Assembly (NCBI GenBank): GCA_963519305.1
Contig: CAUQMS010000003.1
Coordinates: forward strand, 186,001 to 250,000
Length of the DNA stretch: 64,000 bases
From: Ewingella sp963519305
GTDB lineage: Bacteria > Pseudomonadota > Gammaproteobacteria > Enterobacterales > Enterobacteriaceae
Direction of reading: 5' to 3'
Numbering within the stretch: position 1 is the stretch's first letter; each line of letters begins with the position of its first letter. The position numbers and the translations under genes are program-made. The notes beneath the pieces were generated by a model, which saw only the letters and a program-made list of their open reading frames with translations, searched no databases and was not told the origin of the DNA. Of the stretch, positions 25,531-33,783 are shown piece after piece.

Positions 25531-26151
25531 TTATTCGGTGACGACGGTCTCGACTCGTGCTGGTTGTGTGTCATACCAACCGGGACCCCAGCCGGGCCCA
25601 TAGCCTCGCCCCCAGCGTGGATCATAGGGGCCTCCGTATCCCCAACCCCATGGTCCCATTGGCTGCGGCGGCATCACCACCTGCTGAGTCAGTCGCCAGC
25701 GTTTGAAGCTGTTAACGTTCATCGTGACAAACTTATACGACGTCTGGCCGATAGTGCCCTCTTCGGCACCGGTAATTGGCCCGACGACGGTCACGAGTTG
25801 ACCTTTGAAATCGACTGGGTCAACGAAGCCATTCACATACGCATGAATACGCCCGAGTGACGCTGCCCCGAGAATCGGTCTTGCGCCGTCATCCAGCGGC
25901 ATCGTGGCGATTTCAAGGCGCGTTTTGTTTTGCTCGTTAGTGATCCCGACCACTTTCCCGCCAAAACGCGCTTCCTGACCGGCATACAGCTGCGGTGCGC
26001 CCTGCACGACTTGCAGGTTCATCTGCGGTGTATCCGTTGTCCCGCGAATATCATCGGGAACAGTGACGCAACCGGACAGTAATAAAACACTCAAACTGAT
26101 GGCACTGAACGCCAGAGCTGAAAACCGTGGAACACCTGACCACTTACACAT
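25531..26151 (-). CDS. yeaY: Slp/YeaY family outer-membrane lipoprotein
   Basis: The 206-residue protein has a lipoprotein signal peptide with lipobox LLSGC (Cys28) and then the Slp fold found in E. coli YeaY and Slp: PDDIRGTTDTPQMNL, GQEARFGGKVVGI, GRIHAYVNGFVDP and TVVGPITGAEEGTIGQTSYKF. After this it carries a tail of about 40 residues rich in Gly, Trp, Pro and Tyr (GPWGWGYGGPYDPRWGRG). The start has AGGAG at good distance. Slp-type proteins are starvation or stationary-phase lipoproteins without known activity. It lies between fadD and tsaB as in E. coli. Confidence 0.92.
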   Translation of the reverse strand: MCKWSGVPRFSALAFSAISLSVLLLSGCVTVPDDIRGTTDTPQMNLQVVQGAPQLYAGQEARFGGKVVGITNEQNKTRLEIATMPLDDGARPILGAASLGRIHAYVNGFVDPVDFKGQLVTVVGPITGAEEGTIGQTSYKFVTMNVNSFKRWRLTQQVVMPPQPMGPWGWGYGGPYDPRWGRGYGPGWGPGWYDTQPARVETVVTE

Positions 26152-26214
26152 AGCAAAAACTCCTGGACGATATTGTTAATTTTGACCACGGTTTAATGCA
26201 CAAGTTGCTAACAC

Positions 26215-26916
26215 TTAACGGCCCGGCAGTTTTTTCCAGGTCACTTCGTTTCGCAAGTAGACAGGTTCGGCGTGTTCAGGAGTCACGCGTACGCCACGTT
26301 GCCACATCTGCAACGCTAACGGCAGCATGTCTTCGGCCTGTGGCAGCAACATTTCGCCATCAAAGAATTCAGCACTCAGCGTGTCGCCCAGCAGCGTGGG
26401 ATAGGTTTGCCAGCCAGTGCCGACCGTCGCGAAACGGCCGGAGAAATCAGCGGCGCGCAGCAGAAGCTGTTCGGGTTTAATCACCGCTTCACTCTGCTCG
26501 CCCTGCCACTCACCGTCTGCGCTGAGGTAATACTCTCCCCAGTAGACATCGCCCATGCGGGCATCGATGGCGGCTAATACGCGCTCAGCGCCGTTCAGGC
26601 GATGCGCGCCCTGCGCCATGGTCATCAGGGTGGACACCGGCAGCAGCGGCAGTTCAGCACCGTATGCCAGCCCCTGAGCGATACCAATTCCTATGCGTAC
26701 GCCGGTGAAACTACCCGGGCCACGGCCAAAAGCCAGTGCGTCGAGCTGATTGAGCGTAAGGCCCGCTTCGGACAAAATTTGCTGCACCATCGGCAGAATA
26801 CGCTGCGTGTGTTCACGCGCGCAGAGTTCAAAATGAGCGAGCGTCTCGCCATCATTATAAAGCGCAACCGAACAGGCCTCTGTCGCCGTATCAATTGCTA
26901 AAATTCGCGTGGACAT
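26215..26916 (-). CDS. tsaB: tRNA t6A synthesis protein TsaB
   Basis: TsaB is the non-catalytic Kae1-like partner of TsaD needed to make threonylcarbamoyl-adenosine at position 37 of ANN-decoding tRNAs. The 233-residue protein has the ASKHA-type N-terminus ILAIDTATEACSVAL, the GRGPGSFTGVRIGIGIAQGLA loop and the C-terminal block HAEPVYLRNEVTWKKLPGR, typical of the gamma-proteobacterial protein (formerly YeaZ). It is followed by yeaY on the same strand and preceded by yoaA, 90 bp upstream. Confidence 0.96.
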   Translation of the reverse strand: MSTRILAIDTATEACSVALYNDGETLAHFELCAREHTQRILPMVQQILSEAGLTLNQLDALAFGRGPGSFTGVRIGIGIAQGLAYGAELPLLPVSTLMTMAQGAHRLNGAERVLAAIDARMGDVYWGEYYLSADGEWQGEQSEAVIKPEQLLLRAADFSGRFATVGTGWQTYPTLLGDTLSAEFFDGEMLLPQAEDMLPLALQMWQRGVRVTPEHAEPVYLRNEVTWKKLPGR

Positions 26917-27006
26917 GCCAAACCTCAGGCGGAAAAAAGGAGTTAAAGGCCATAAACCAGCAGTTAAAGGCCTTTTTCGGGGCGGGATTCTAGCATAAGC
27001 GGCGGG

Positions 27007-28920
27007 CTATTTCTGCTGTTCAGCATTTTGCAGAAAACGGATCGCCTTCGCTAAATCACGGGTACGCGGCGCGGGTGGCAAACTATTGAGGAACACTTCG
27101 CCGTAGGGGCGCATTACCAGCCGGTTATCACAGATAATCATCACGCCGCGGTCATCGGTATCGCGGATTAATCGCCCGACGCCCTGTTTAAGAGTGATCA
27201 CTGCATCCGGTAACTGCACTTCGTTAAACGGATCCCCACCGCGCAGACGGCAATCTTCAATACGGGCTTTGAGCAACGGGTCATCCGGCGACGTAAACGG
27301 CAGTTTGTCGATGATGACGCAGGAGAGCGCTTCACCGCGCACATCCACCCCTTCCCAGAAACTGCTGGTCGCCACCAGCAAGGCATTCCCCGCCTCAACG
27401 AACTGAGCCAGCAACTGGCCTTTACTGGTTTCACCCTGTAACAGCACCGGCAGCGTGGTGCTGGCGCGAAACTCTTCGGCCAGTTCACGCATCATCAGAT
27501 GCGAGGTACAGAGAAAGAAGCAGCGGCCTTTGTTGGCTTCAATCAGCGGCAGCAGCATTTTTGCCAGCTGGCGCGAACCGCCGCGCTCATTGGGTGACGG
27601 CAGGAAACGTGGTACGCAAAGCAGCGCCTGATTGGCATAATCGAAGGGACTCGCCAGCAGTAAGGTCTCGGCGTTATCGAGCCCGAGTCGGGCGGTGAAG
27701 TGATGAAGCTGATCGTTTACTGACAGCGTGGCGGAGGTAAAAATCCACGCGCCGGGTTTATCGGCCATCATTTCACTGAATTTGTCGGTCACTGACAGCG
27801 GCGTCAGCGCCAGCACAAAGTGGCGTGAGTTACATTCGTACCAGTAACTGTAACCGGGAATAGTGACATCTTTCAGGCGCTTGAGGCGGTTGCGGTAAAC
27901 CGTCGCCCGTTCAAATGCAGCGTCCAGCAGGGCTGAACGGCCAAGAGAAAGTTTCACAACGTCATAGCAGAGTTCGAGAGCATCATCGAGCAGCAGGAGC
28001 GCGCGCTGAATCGCCGGTTGATTGAGCACATCACGCAGGTTGCCGCGAAAACCGGGTTCGCCGAGTGCCAGACGAAAATCCATCGTGCTCTGGCTCAGGC
28101 GGTCGGCGCTTTTTTGCAACTGGACGGAATCACGCACTTCTGTGCGGTACGCAATTGTGATGTCCTTGGCCATATCCAGCAACTGACGGCTGGTGACCTG
28201 CTGGCCAAAATACTGGCTGGCGATGTCAGGGATCTGGTGCGCTTCGTCAAAAATCATCACATCCGCGGTCGGAATTAATTCTCCAAAGCCGCTCTCTTTA
28301 ACCACCATATCCGCCATAAAAAGATGATGATTGACCACGACGACGTCGGCATCCATCGCTTTACGGCGGGCTTTCACCACAAAGCACTCTTTGTAGGCCG
28401 GGCAGTCGCTGCCGAGACAATTGTCATTGGTGCTGGTGACCAGCGGCCAGACATAACTGTCTTCGGCCACCACCGCGCAGGTGCTGATATCCCCCTCTTC
28501 GGTCATGCTCGACCAGTTACGCAGATGAACTAAATCGCTCAAAGACTGGCTGGCAAGGTCGCCGCCGGACAGGGACTGCTGTTCGAGGCGTTCAATGCAA
28601 AGGTAGTTCGAGCGTCCTTTCAGCAGGGCCAGTTTGCCTTTGAATTTCAGTGCGCTGGCGACTTTAGGTAAGTCGCGGGAATAGAGCTGATCCTGCAGGG
28701 CTTTGGAACCGGTAGAAATAATCACTTTTTTGCCGGAGCGCAGCGCCGGAGCCAGGTAGGCATAGGTTTTGCCAGTACCGGTACCTGCTTCGACCACCAG
28801 CCCCTGTTTGTTGACGATAGCCTTGCTGACGGCGTGCGCCATCAGACGCTGAGGTTCACGCGGTTTAAAACCTTCAATTTTCTGCGCTAACGCGCCGTCT
28901 GGTGCAAAATCGTCTGTCAC
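27007..28920 (-). CDS. yoaA: ATP-dependent DNA helicase YoaA (XPD/DinG family)
   Basis: A superfamily 2 Fe-S helicase that in E. coli works with the HolC (chi) clamp-loader subunit to repair damaged replication forks. The 637-residue protein has Walker A EAGTGTGKT at residues 44-52, a four-cysteine iron-sulfur domain (YLCIERL, STCAVV and CLGSDCPAYKEC), the DEAH box MIFDEAH, and the C-terminal helicase motif QGVGRLIRDTDDRGVMIICDNR. It is divergent from the RidA-family gene. Confidence 0.95.
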   Translation of the reverse strand: MTDDFAPDGALAQKIEGFKPREPQRLMAHAVSKAIVNKQGLVVEAGTGTGKTYAYLAPALRSGKKVIISTGSKALQDQLYSRDLPKVASALKFKGKLALLKGRSNYLCIERLEQQSLSGGDLASQSLSDLVHLRNWSSMTEEGDISTCAVVAEDSYVWPLVTSTNDNCLGSDCPAYKECFVVKARRKAMDADVVVVNHHLFMADMVVKESGFGELIPTADVMIFDEAHQIPDIASQYFGQQVTSRQLLDMAKDITIAYRTEVRDSVQLQKSADRLSQSTMDFRLALGEPGFRGNLRDVLNQPAIQRALLLLDDALELCYDVVKLSLGRSALLDAAFERATVYRNRLKRLKDVTIPGYSYWYECNSRHFVLALTPLSVTDKFSEMMADKPGAWIFTSATLSVNDQLHHFTARLGLDNAETLLLASPFDYANQALLCVPRFLPSPNERGGSRQLAKMLLPLIEANKGRCFFLCTSHLMMRELAEEFRASTTLPVLLQGETSKGQLLAQFVEAGNALLVATSSFWEGVDVRGEALSCVIIDKLPFTSPDDPLLKARIEDCRLRGGDPFNEVQLPDAVITLKQGVGRLIRDTDDRGVMIICDNRLVMRPYGEVFLNSLPPAPRTRDLAKAIRFLQNAEQQK

Positions 28921-28933
28921 GCTGTCTCTCTAC

Positions 28934-28949
28934 CTGTACGGATCAGCAG
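28934..28949. promoter_or_regulatory. Weak LexA-like site upstream of yoaA
   Basis: CTGTACGGATCAGCAG fits CTGT-N8-ACAG with one mismatch (GCAG), 14-29 bp upstream of the yoaA start. The central eight bases are not AT-rich as in strong SOS boxes, so this is only a possibility. Confidence 0.25.
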
Positions 28950-29063
28950 TGATTATGCCAATCCAATGTCTCCACGGCTACCGGCATCTGTCAATCCAAC
29001 GTAATCTGCCTTTGTGATACCCTTAGCGCCATCATTAGAAAGTGACTGAAGGAGCATGAAAAT

Positions 29064-29408
29064 ATGACCATCGAACGAATCAGACCTGAGCCGCGTATGT
29101 CCGATGTGGTGATCCACAACGACACCATTTACTACACCGCCGTGCCGGAAGATCTGGATGCAAATGCCAAAGACCAGACGGCAGAAACGCTGGCGATCAT
29201 CGATGCCGTACTGATTGAAGCAGGTTCTGACAAAAGCAAAATCCTCGATGCCACGCTGTTTCTGGTTCACAAGGAAGATTTTAAGGCCATGAATGAAGCC
29301 TGGGATGCGTGGGTGTCTCCGGGCAATGCGCCGGTGCGCTGTACAGTTCAGGCCAATCTGATGAACCCGAAATACAAAATTGAAATCAAGATCATCGCCG
29401 CCCGTTAA
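29064..29408 (+). CDS. yoaB: RidA/YoaB family protein
   Basis: The 114-residue protein matches E. coli YoaB, a member of the YjgF/RidA family whose best-known members deaminate reactive enamine/imine intermediates made by PLP enzymes. The conserved blocks DVVIHNDTIYYTAVPEDLD, ILDATLFLVHKEDF and APVRCTVQANLMNPKYKIEIK are present; the Arg in APVRCTVQA corresponds to the substrate-contacting Arg of RidA. The specific activity of the YoaB subgroup has not been fixed. The gene is divergent from yoaA. Confidence 0.93.
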   Translation: MTIERIRPEPRMSDVVIHNDTIYYTAVPEDLDANAKDQTAETLAIIDAVLIEAGSDKSKILDATLFLVHKEDFKAMNEAWDAWVSPGNAPVRCTVQANLMNPKYKIEIKIIAAR

Positions 29409-29430
29409 GTGCTGATCAGCAGACATAAAA

Positions 29431-29456
29431 AAACCTCCTATGGGAGGTTTTTTTGT
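29431..29456. terminator. Bidirectional terminator, yoaB / eda
   Basis: AAACCTCC pairs with GGAGGTTT around TATG, followed by TTTT and preceded by an A-run; it lies between converging genes. Confidence 0.85.
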
Positions 29457-29473
29457 TTTTCGCCGGACAGAAT

Positions 29474-30115
29474 TTATTTCTGTGCGCCTGCGACAGCTTC
29501 TTTCGCGAGTTGCGTAATACGCGCGTAATCACCGTTTTCAAGCGCATCGGCTGGCACCAGCCATGAACCACCGATGCACAGCACGCTTTTCAACGCCAGA
29601 TAGTCACGGTAGTTGTTCGGCGTAATGCCACCGGTCGGACAGAAACGCACCTGCGGGAACGGGCCGGCAATCGCCTGCAGGGCTTTCACGCCACCGTTAG
29701 CTTCCGCCGGGAAAAATTTGAATTCACGCAGACCAGCATCCAGGCCCAGCATCAGTTCAGATACGGTGCTGATCCCGGGGATCAACGGAATCGAACCTGC
29801 ATTCGCGGCTTTCAGCAAGGCATCGGTCAGGCCAGGGCTGATAGCGAACTGAGCGCCAGCGGCGGTCACTTCAGCCAGTTGCTCAGGATTCAGCACGGTA
29901 CCTGCTCCGATGATGGCATCCGGAACTTCTCTGGCAATGGCTTTGATAGCGTCCATCGCACACGCGGTACGCAGCGTCACTTCCAGCACGCGAACACCAC
30001 CCGCCACCAGGGCTTTAGCCAGAGGAACCGCATGTTCAAGTTTGTTGATAACGATCACCGGAACAACCGGCCCGGACGTCAGGATCTGTTCCGCGCTTGT
30101 TTTCCAATTTTTCAT
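29474..30115 (-). CDS. eda: KDPG/KHG aldolase Eda
   Basis: Eda cleaves 2-keto-3-deoxy-6-phosphogluconate to pyruvate and glyceraldehyde 3-phosphate in the Entner-Doudoroff route and in hexuronate catabolism. The 213-residue protein has the catalytic Glu (VLEVTLRT), the Schiff-base Lys in REFKFFPAEANGG and the phosphate-binding CPTGGITPNNY. The start gives the E. coli MKNWKTSAEQILT N-terminus. Unlike E. coli, no edd lies upstream: only 183 bp separate eda from pgl, and pgl has its own terminator, so eda is probably transcribed alone. A 6-bp hairpin (CCTGCA/TGCAGG, 30177-30194) lies in its leader. Confidence 0.96.
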   Translation of the reverse strand: MKNWKTSAEQILTSGPVVPVIVINKLEHAVPLAKALVAGGVRVLEVTLRTACAMDAIKAIAREVPDAIIGAGTVLNPEQLAEVTAAGAQFAISPGLTDALLKAANAGSIPLIPGISTVSELMLGLDAGLREFKFFPAEANGGVKALQAIAGPFPQVRFCPTGGITPNNYRDYLALKSVLCIGGSWLVPADALENGDYARITQLAKEAVAGAQK

Positions 30116-30256
30116 CTTTGTCTCCATTCATGCCCTTGGGCATCGTTGTGATTGATGGCGCGCCCCTGCCACAGGGCCTGCAAAAAAATGCAGGTTACCG
30201 ACCACACCCATTAGCTACCCTTGCAATCTGAATGATTTTGGGTATTAAAAACATCA

Positions 30257-30287
30257 ATAAAAAAACCGCTGCAATAGCAACGGTTTC
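30257..30287 (-). terminator. pgl (zwf-pgl operon) terminator
   Basis: On the minus strand AACCGTTGC pairs with GCAGCGGTT (one U-G pair) around TATT and is followed by a T-run. It separates pgl from eda. Confidence 0.75.
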
Positions 30288-30298
30288 AGATATTCCTG

Positions 30299-30994
30299 TT
30301 ACGCCGTCCAGTAAACATTCACTGGCGTTTGCTGCTGATTGAGCACAGCGCGCACTGGCATTTCGTTCACGTCGGTGCCCTTTTCCGCCCGCTCATACAC
30401 TTCGCGCTTGGCTTCGCCCATCAGATGCAGATAAATATTGCGGCTGTCGAGTAGCACCGGCAACGTCAGGGTTATCCTGTCAAGCGGCGCAGTCAGCGGC
30501 GTCATGCCGATGCAGGTACGCCCAGAATCCAGCGCCAGCGCAGCCGCCAGATTAGCCGCACCCGGGAACAGTGAGGCCGTGTGGCCGTCATCGCCCATAC
30601 CGAGGATCACTACATCAATAGGTCGCGGCAATGCCTTCAGCGCTTCTTCGGTTTCAGCCTCCCCGTCAAAGGGTGACGTCGCCGCATTTTTCAGGCTGAT
30701 AAACGTGGCTGATGCGGCAAACCCCTGCAACAGGTTATCGCGCACCAGTTTTTCATTGCTGGCGCCGTTGTCCGGGGCAACCCAGCGTTCATCAGCCAGC
30801 GTAATGACCACATTGCTCCAGTCCAGCTCCTGACGCGTGAGTTGAATAAAAAGATCGAGCGGTGTACGACCGCCCGACACCACCAGACTGGCTTTGCCGT
30901 TTACCGCAATCCCCTGACGAAGGGCATCCGCAATCTTTCCGGCGAAGTTTTGGTTTAGCGCCAATGCGCCGGAAAATTCGACAAAATGAGCCAT
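30299..30994 (-). CDS. pgl: 6-phosphogluconolactonase (SOL/DevB type)
   Basis: Pgl hydrolyses 6-phosphogluconolactone, the product of Zwf, in the oxidative pentose phosphate path. The 231-residue protein is of the NagB-like DevB/SOL family (GKASLVVSGGRTPLDLF, VITLADERWV, ILGMGDDGHTASLFPG), unlike the beta-propeller Pgl (YbhE) of E. coli. The ATG at 30994 lies 10 bp after the zwf stop; a longer frame overlapping zwf is not supported. It forms an operon with zwf. Confidence 0.94.
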   Translation of the reverse strand: MAHFVEFSGALALNQNFAGKIADALRQGIAVNGKASLVVSGGRTPLDLFIQLTRQELDWSNVVITLADERWVAPDNGASNEKLVRDNLLQGFAASATFISLKNAATSPFDGEAETEEALKALPRPIDVVILGMGDDGHTASLFPGAANLAAALALDSGRTCIGMTPLTAPLDRITLTLPVLLDSRNIYLHLMGEAKREVYERAEKGTDVNEMPVRAVLNQQQTPVNVYWTA

Positions 30995-31004
30995 CAGTAT
31001 CCCT

Positions 31005-32480
31005 TTACTCGAACTCGTTCCAAGAGCGGCCGTCACGGGTGATCATTGCCACTGATGCGACAGGACCCCAGGTACCGGACTGGTAAGGTTTTGGTGCTTC
31101 ACTTTCTGCAGCCCAGGCGTTCATGATGGAGTCAACCCATTTCCAGGCCTCTTCCACTTCGTCACGACGCACGAACAGGGCCTGAATACCACGCATGGTT
31201 TCCAGCAGCAGACGCTCGTAAGCATCGGCGATGTGCTGTTCGTTGAAGGTTTCAGTAAAACTTAAATCCAGCTTAGTCGTTTGCAGACGGTGCTTATGCT
31301 CAAGACCCGGCACTTTGTTCAGCACTTCGATCTCGATGCCTTCGTCCGGTTGCAGACGAATAGTCAGTTTGTTTTGCGGCAGTTGCTGGTAGGAGTCACG
31401 GAATAGGTTCAGTGCAGGGCTTTTGAAATAGACCACCACTTCTGAACACTTGGTCGGCAGACGTTTACCGGTACGCAGGTAGAATGGCACGCCAGCCCAT
31501 TGCCAGTTGTCGATATCGACGCGGATAGAGACGAAGGTTTCCGTGGTGCTGGATTTTTTCGCGCCCTCTTCTTCGAGATATCCTGGGACTTTTTTGCCCT
31601 GTACGAAACCGGCGGTGTACTGACCACGCACGGTGTTTTCACGCACGTTGGACTGGTCTATACGGCGCAGGGAGCGCAGCACTTTGACTTTTTCATCACG
31701 AATGCGGTCGGTGCTCAGATCGGCCGGTGGCGACATGGCGATCATGGTCAGAATTTGCAGCAGGTGGTTCTGGATCATGTCACGCATCTGACCCGCTTCA
31801 TCAAAGTAACCCCAACGGCCTTCGATACCCACCTCTTCAGCCACGGTGATCTGCACATGGTCGATGGTGCGGTTGTCCCAGTTGCTGGCGAACAGATTGT
31901 TGGCGAAACGCAGTGCCAGCAGGTTCAGTACCGTTTCTTTACCCAGATAGTGGTCAATACGGTAAACCTGAGTCTCAGCAAAGTATTCCGCCACCTGATC
32001 GTTGATGACCTGAGAAGACTCCAGAGAGTGTCCCAGTGGTTTTTCCATCACGACGCGCGCAGGTTCTTTGTTCAGCCCGGCTTCACCCAGACCACGGCAG
32101 ATCGCACCGAAGTGGCTTGGCGCAATCGCAAAGTAGTTAATGGTGGCGCGGTTCTTCTGGTCGAGCATCTTGCCCAACACTTTAAAATGCTTCAGATCGT
32201 TGACATCAAGGTTGCAGAATTCAAGACGGGCACTGAGTTTTTCCCACAGTTCCGGGTTGATTTCTTCTTTCATGAAGGTGGCCAGCGCTTCTTTGACAAC
32301 GTCGGTATATGCCGCTTTGTCCCACTCTGCACGGCCGACACCGATGATTTTGGTGTCAGGATGGATGTGGCCAGCCTTCTCTAACTGATACAGGGAAGGC
32401 AACAGTTTACGGCGCGCAAGATCGCCTTTCGCTCCGAAAATAACCAGGTCACAGGCCTGGGCTGTCTGGGTTACCGCCAT
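31005..32480 (-). CDS. zwf: Glucose-6-phosphate 1-dehydrogenase
   Basis: Zwf oxidises glucose 6-phosphate to the lactone with NADP+, opening the oxidative pentose phosphate and Entner-Doudoroff routes. The 491-residue protein has the coenzyme-binding GAKGDLARRKLLPSLY near the N-terminus, the catalytic/substrate motif RIDHYLGKE and EKPLGHSLESS. An AAGGAGAA ribosome-binding site precedes the ATG. It is divergent from its likely repressor gene hexR, with two HexR-type boxes in the gap, and is followed by pgl. Confidence 0.98.
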   Translation of the reverse strand: MAVTQTAQACDLVIFGAKGDLARRKLLPSLYQLEKAGHIHPDTKIIGVGRAEWDKAAYTDVVKEALATFMKEEINPELWEKLSARLEFCNLDVNDLKHFKVLGKMLDQKNRATINYFAIAPSHFGAICRGLGEAGLNKEPARVVMEKPLGHSLESSQVINDQVAEYFAETQVYRIDHYLGKETVLNLLALRFANNLFASNWDNRTIDHVQITVAEEVGIEGRWGYFDEAGQMRDMIQNHLLQILTMIAMSPPADLSTDRIRDEKVKVLRSLRRIDQSNVRENTVRGQYTAGFVQGKKVPGYLEEEGAKKSSTTETFVSIRVDIDNWQWAGVPFYLRTGKRLPTKCSEVVVYFKSPALNLFRDSYQQLPQNKLTIRLQPDEGIEIEVLNKVPGLEHKHRLQTTKLDLSFTETFNEQHIADAYERLLLETMRGIQALFVRRDEVEEAWKWVDSIMNAWAAESEAPKPYQSGTWGPVASVAMITRDGRSWNEFE

Positions 32481-32514
32481 GTTCTTCTCCTTAATGCAAG
32501 AATGCAGGATATAT

Positions 32515-32529
32515 TGTAATTTTATTTCA
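32515..32529. promoter_or_regulatory. HexR box proximal to zwf
   Basis: TGTAATTTTATTTCA fits the gamma-proteobacterial HexR palindrome (TGTAAT-N3-ATTACA) with one mismatch in the right arm. It lies 35 bp upstream of the zwf ATG, a good position for repression. Confidence 0.7.
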
Positions 32530-32647
32530 GCAACAATGTACTCTGATTGGTTGGGGCCCGTAAACCTCGATCTAAAACGTTAATAAATGAATAAAAACCA
32601 CATATTTTGTCATAGATGTTAAATCCGCGACTAAAAGCGCCGAATTC

Positions 32648-32662
32648 TGTAATTTTATGACA
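32648..32662. promoter_or_regulatory. HexR box in the zwf-hexR gap
   Basis: TGTAATTTTATGACA fits the HexR palindrome with one mismatch. It is 133 bp from the first box, near the middle of the 358-bp zwf/hexR gap, and could serve either gene, allowing autoregulation of hexR. No gene is seen in the rest of the gap (32481-32838). Confidence 0.7.
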
Positions 32663-32838
32663 AATATGGAGGGGATTTACCATACTGAAATTTAGATCCC
32701 GGTCATACTCTGAGGAGAAAAGCTTACAATTCACCACATTGCTTCTGCCAACCCAATCAGGCTCGTAGTATATTTTCATCAAACCGACATGATTTCCTCT
32801 TTTCATAGAAATCGTTGAAACCTATGAGTGGCGCGCAA

Positions 32839-33708
32839 ATGAATACATTGGAAAAGATCCAAAATCATCTGGATATCCTGAGCAAGTCTGAAAGAAAAGT
32901 TGCCGAGGCCATTCTCGCCTCCCCCCAGACCGCCATCCATTGCAGCATTGCCACTCTGGCCCGTATGGCCGATGTCAGTGAACCTACTGTAAACCGTTTT
33001 TGCCGCCGCCTCGACACGAAAGGCTTTCCCGACTTCAAATTGCATCTGGCCCAAAGTCTGGCTAACGGCACGCCGTACGTGAACCGCAATGTCGATGAAG
33101 GCGATGCCGCAGACGCCTACACCAGCAAAATTTTCGAATCCACCATGGCGACGCTCGATCAGGTGAAAAATACCCTGGATATCAGTGCGATTAACCGCGC
33201 GGTAGACCTGCTTACTCAGGCGAAAAAAATTTCCTTCTTCGGGCTCGGTGCCTCAGCCGCCGTGGCGCATGATGCGATGAACAAGTTTTTCCGCTTCAAC
33301 ATTCCGGTGATCTACTTTGATGACATCGTTATGCAACGCATGAGCTGTATGAACTGTACTGAAGGCGATGTGGTGGTACTGATTTCCCATACCGGGCGCA
33401 CCAAAAATCTGGTGGAGCTGGCCCATCTGGCCCGTGAAAATGACGCTACTGTGATTGCCATCACCTCGCAAAACACCCCACTCGCCAGCGAGGCCACGTT
33501 GGCGTTGCTGCTTGACGTTCCCGAAGACACCGACGTCTATATGCCAATGGTCTCACGCATTGCTCAGCTGACCCTGATTGACGTGCTGGCAACCGGTTTT
33601 ACTTTACGTCGCGGGGCAAAATTCAGAGATAACCTGAAGCGGGTCAAAGACGCGCTGAAAGAATCGCGGTTTGATAAAGGCGTGCCCGTTCCTAATGTTT
33701 TCGACTAA
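32839..33708 (+). CDS. hexR: Transcriptional regulator HexR (RpiR family)
   Basis: HexR represses zwf and other sugar catabolic genes and is released by 2-keto-3-deoxy-6-phosphogluconate. The 289-residue protein has an N-terminal HTH_6 domain (MNTLEKIQNHLDILSKSERK, ADVSEPTVNRFCRRL) and a C-terminal SIS sugar-phosphate domain (ISFFGLGASAAVAHDAM, VVLISHTGRTKNLVELA). Three possible starts exist (TTG 32815, ATG 32824, ATG 32839); the last gives the conserved N-terminus but none has a strong ribosome-binding site. The gene precedes pykA by 75 bp on the same strand. Confidence 0.95.
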   Translation: MNTLEKIQNHLDILSKSERKVAEAILASPQTAIHCSIATLARMADVSEPTVNRFCRRLDTKGFPDFKLHLAQSLANGTPYVNRNVDEGDAADAYTSKIFESTMATLDQVKNTLDISAINRAVDLLTQAKKISFFGLGASAAVAHDAMNKFFRFNIPVIYFDDIVMQRMSCMNCTEGDVVVLISHTGRTKNLVELAHLARENDATVIAITSQNTPLASEATLALLLDVPEDTDVYMPMVSRIAQLTLIDVLATGFTLRRGAKFRDNLKRVKDALKESRFDKGVPVPNVFD

Positions 33709-33783
33709 GCGTAGTCTGAATGATAAAGAAGTTCTCACTGTTTTTTTTGCAACACACTTGTTCACCAGTCAACGGAGTAATAC

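Noticed and set aside
28934..28949. SOS control of yoaA through a LexA box
   Set aside because: One half-site is mismatched and the centre is not AT-rich; kept only as a low-confidence site, not as a finding.
29056..29067. A three-codon ATG-AAA-ATA-TGA minigene overlapping the yoaB start
   Set aside because: The only ribosome-binding site (GGAG) is 1 nt from the minigene ATG but 9 nt from the yoaB ATG, so it serves yoaB; the overlap is probably chance in an A-rich leader.
31500..32384. A 294-residue frame antisense to zwf
   Set aside because: Shadow of zwf, low complexity and no ribosome-binding site.
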